From assembly GCA_963812525.1 (NCBI GenBank), contig CAWEVL010000007.1:1-64000 (forward strand): a DNA stretch of 64,000 nucleotides. Reading direction: 5' to 3'. Numbering within the stretch: the stretch's first letter is position 1; the number at the start of each line of letters is the position of its first letter. This DNA is from Bog-756 sp963812525. Its GTDB lineage: Bacteria; Actinomycetota; Acidimicrobiia; Acidimicrobiales; RAAP-2. A program made the translations under genes and the position numbers. Shown in pieces: positions 63,979-64,000 of this stretch. The notes below the pieces were generated by a model that had not been told where the DNA came from, searched no databases, and worked only from the letters and a program-made list of their open reading frames with translations.

Positions 63979-64000
63979 GCGCCTCTAGCTCAACGGCAGA
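63979..64000 (+). tRNA. Partial tRNA, cut by the window end
   Basis: GCGCCTC followed by TA-GCTC-AACGGCAGA matches the acceptor strand, positions 8-9 and the start of a D arm. The anticodon lies beyond the window, so the amino acid cannot be given. It follows tRNA-His by 59 bases. Confidence 0.75.

Overview
The window is high-GC DNA, almost fully coding, dominated by core chromosomal genes of an actinobacterium. Pointers are a class II DAHP synthase, an F420-type luciferase-like oxidoreductase, a mycothiol-type maleylpyruvate isomerase fold, an mtrA-mtrB-lpqB-like operon, a WhiG/FliA sigma factor beside xerC, and many start codons preceded by a TAnnnT box at 6-9 nt (leaderless transcription). 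The style fits a deep-branching class such as Acidimicrobiia, but that placement is inference. No mobile element, CRISPR array or prophage is visible.

Layout. 1-13.2 kb (minus): xerC, whiG-like sigma, rpsB-tsf-pyrH-frr-cdsA-dxr-rseP-ispG-proS, i.e. translation plus MEP-isoprenoid and phospholipid precursors. 13.4-18.0 kb (plus): an orphan substrate-binding lipoprotein and a response regulator / histidine kinase / GerMN lipoprotein operon. 18.0-20.4 kb (minus): LLM oxidoreductase, nadD, a small membrane protein, rsfS. 20.4-23.6 kb (plus): class II DAHP synthase and a secreted repeat protein with a GH25-like domain. 23.6-34 kb (minus): rne/rng, rplU, rpmA, a tyrosine phosphatase, then obg-proB-proA-moxR-vwa-histidine phosphatase, mostly joined by 4-base overlaps. 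34-42 kb (minus): mreB-mreC-mreD-mrdA and a radical SAM pair. 42-48.9 kb (minus): tig-clpP-clpX-folC-ndk, a mycothiol-family enzyme and a glutathione peroxidase. 49-59 kb: two GGDEF-EAL cyclic-di-GMP enzymes, a small zinc protein, a Ppx/GppA phosphatase, tRNA-Pro, and a metallo-beta-lactamase / beta-propeller lipoprotein pair. 59-64 kb: DedA, a ParA-linked zinc-ribbon protein, ParA, a second secreted repeat protein, tRNA-Arg, tRNA-His and the first 22 nt of another tRNA.

A striking property of the sequence is that about a dozen recognisable genes, including essential ones (dxr, obg, mrdA, rne), are broken by single-base shifts, nearly all explained by one surplus base. They are annotated here as full-length genes with a frameshift; consensus sequencing error is the simplest reading. 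Two recurring themes may deserve follow-up: a 42-residue repeat shared by two otherwise different secreted proteins, and a ParA / zinc-ribbon / DedA gene set. No intergenic stretch exceeds about 300 bases; the longest (41774-42036, 13185-13413, 48878-49095, 45174-45374, 63495-63705) hold promoters or nothing that I recognise.
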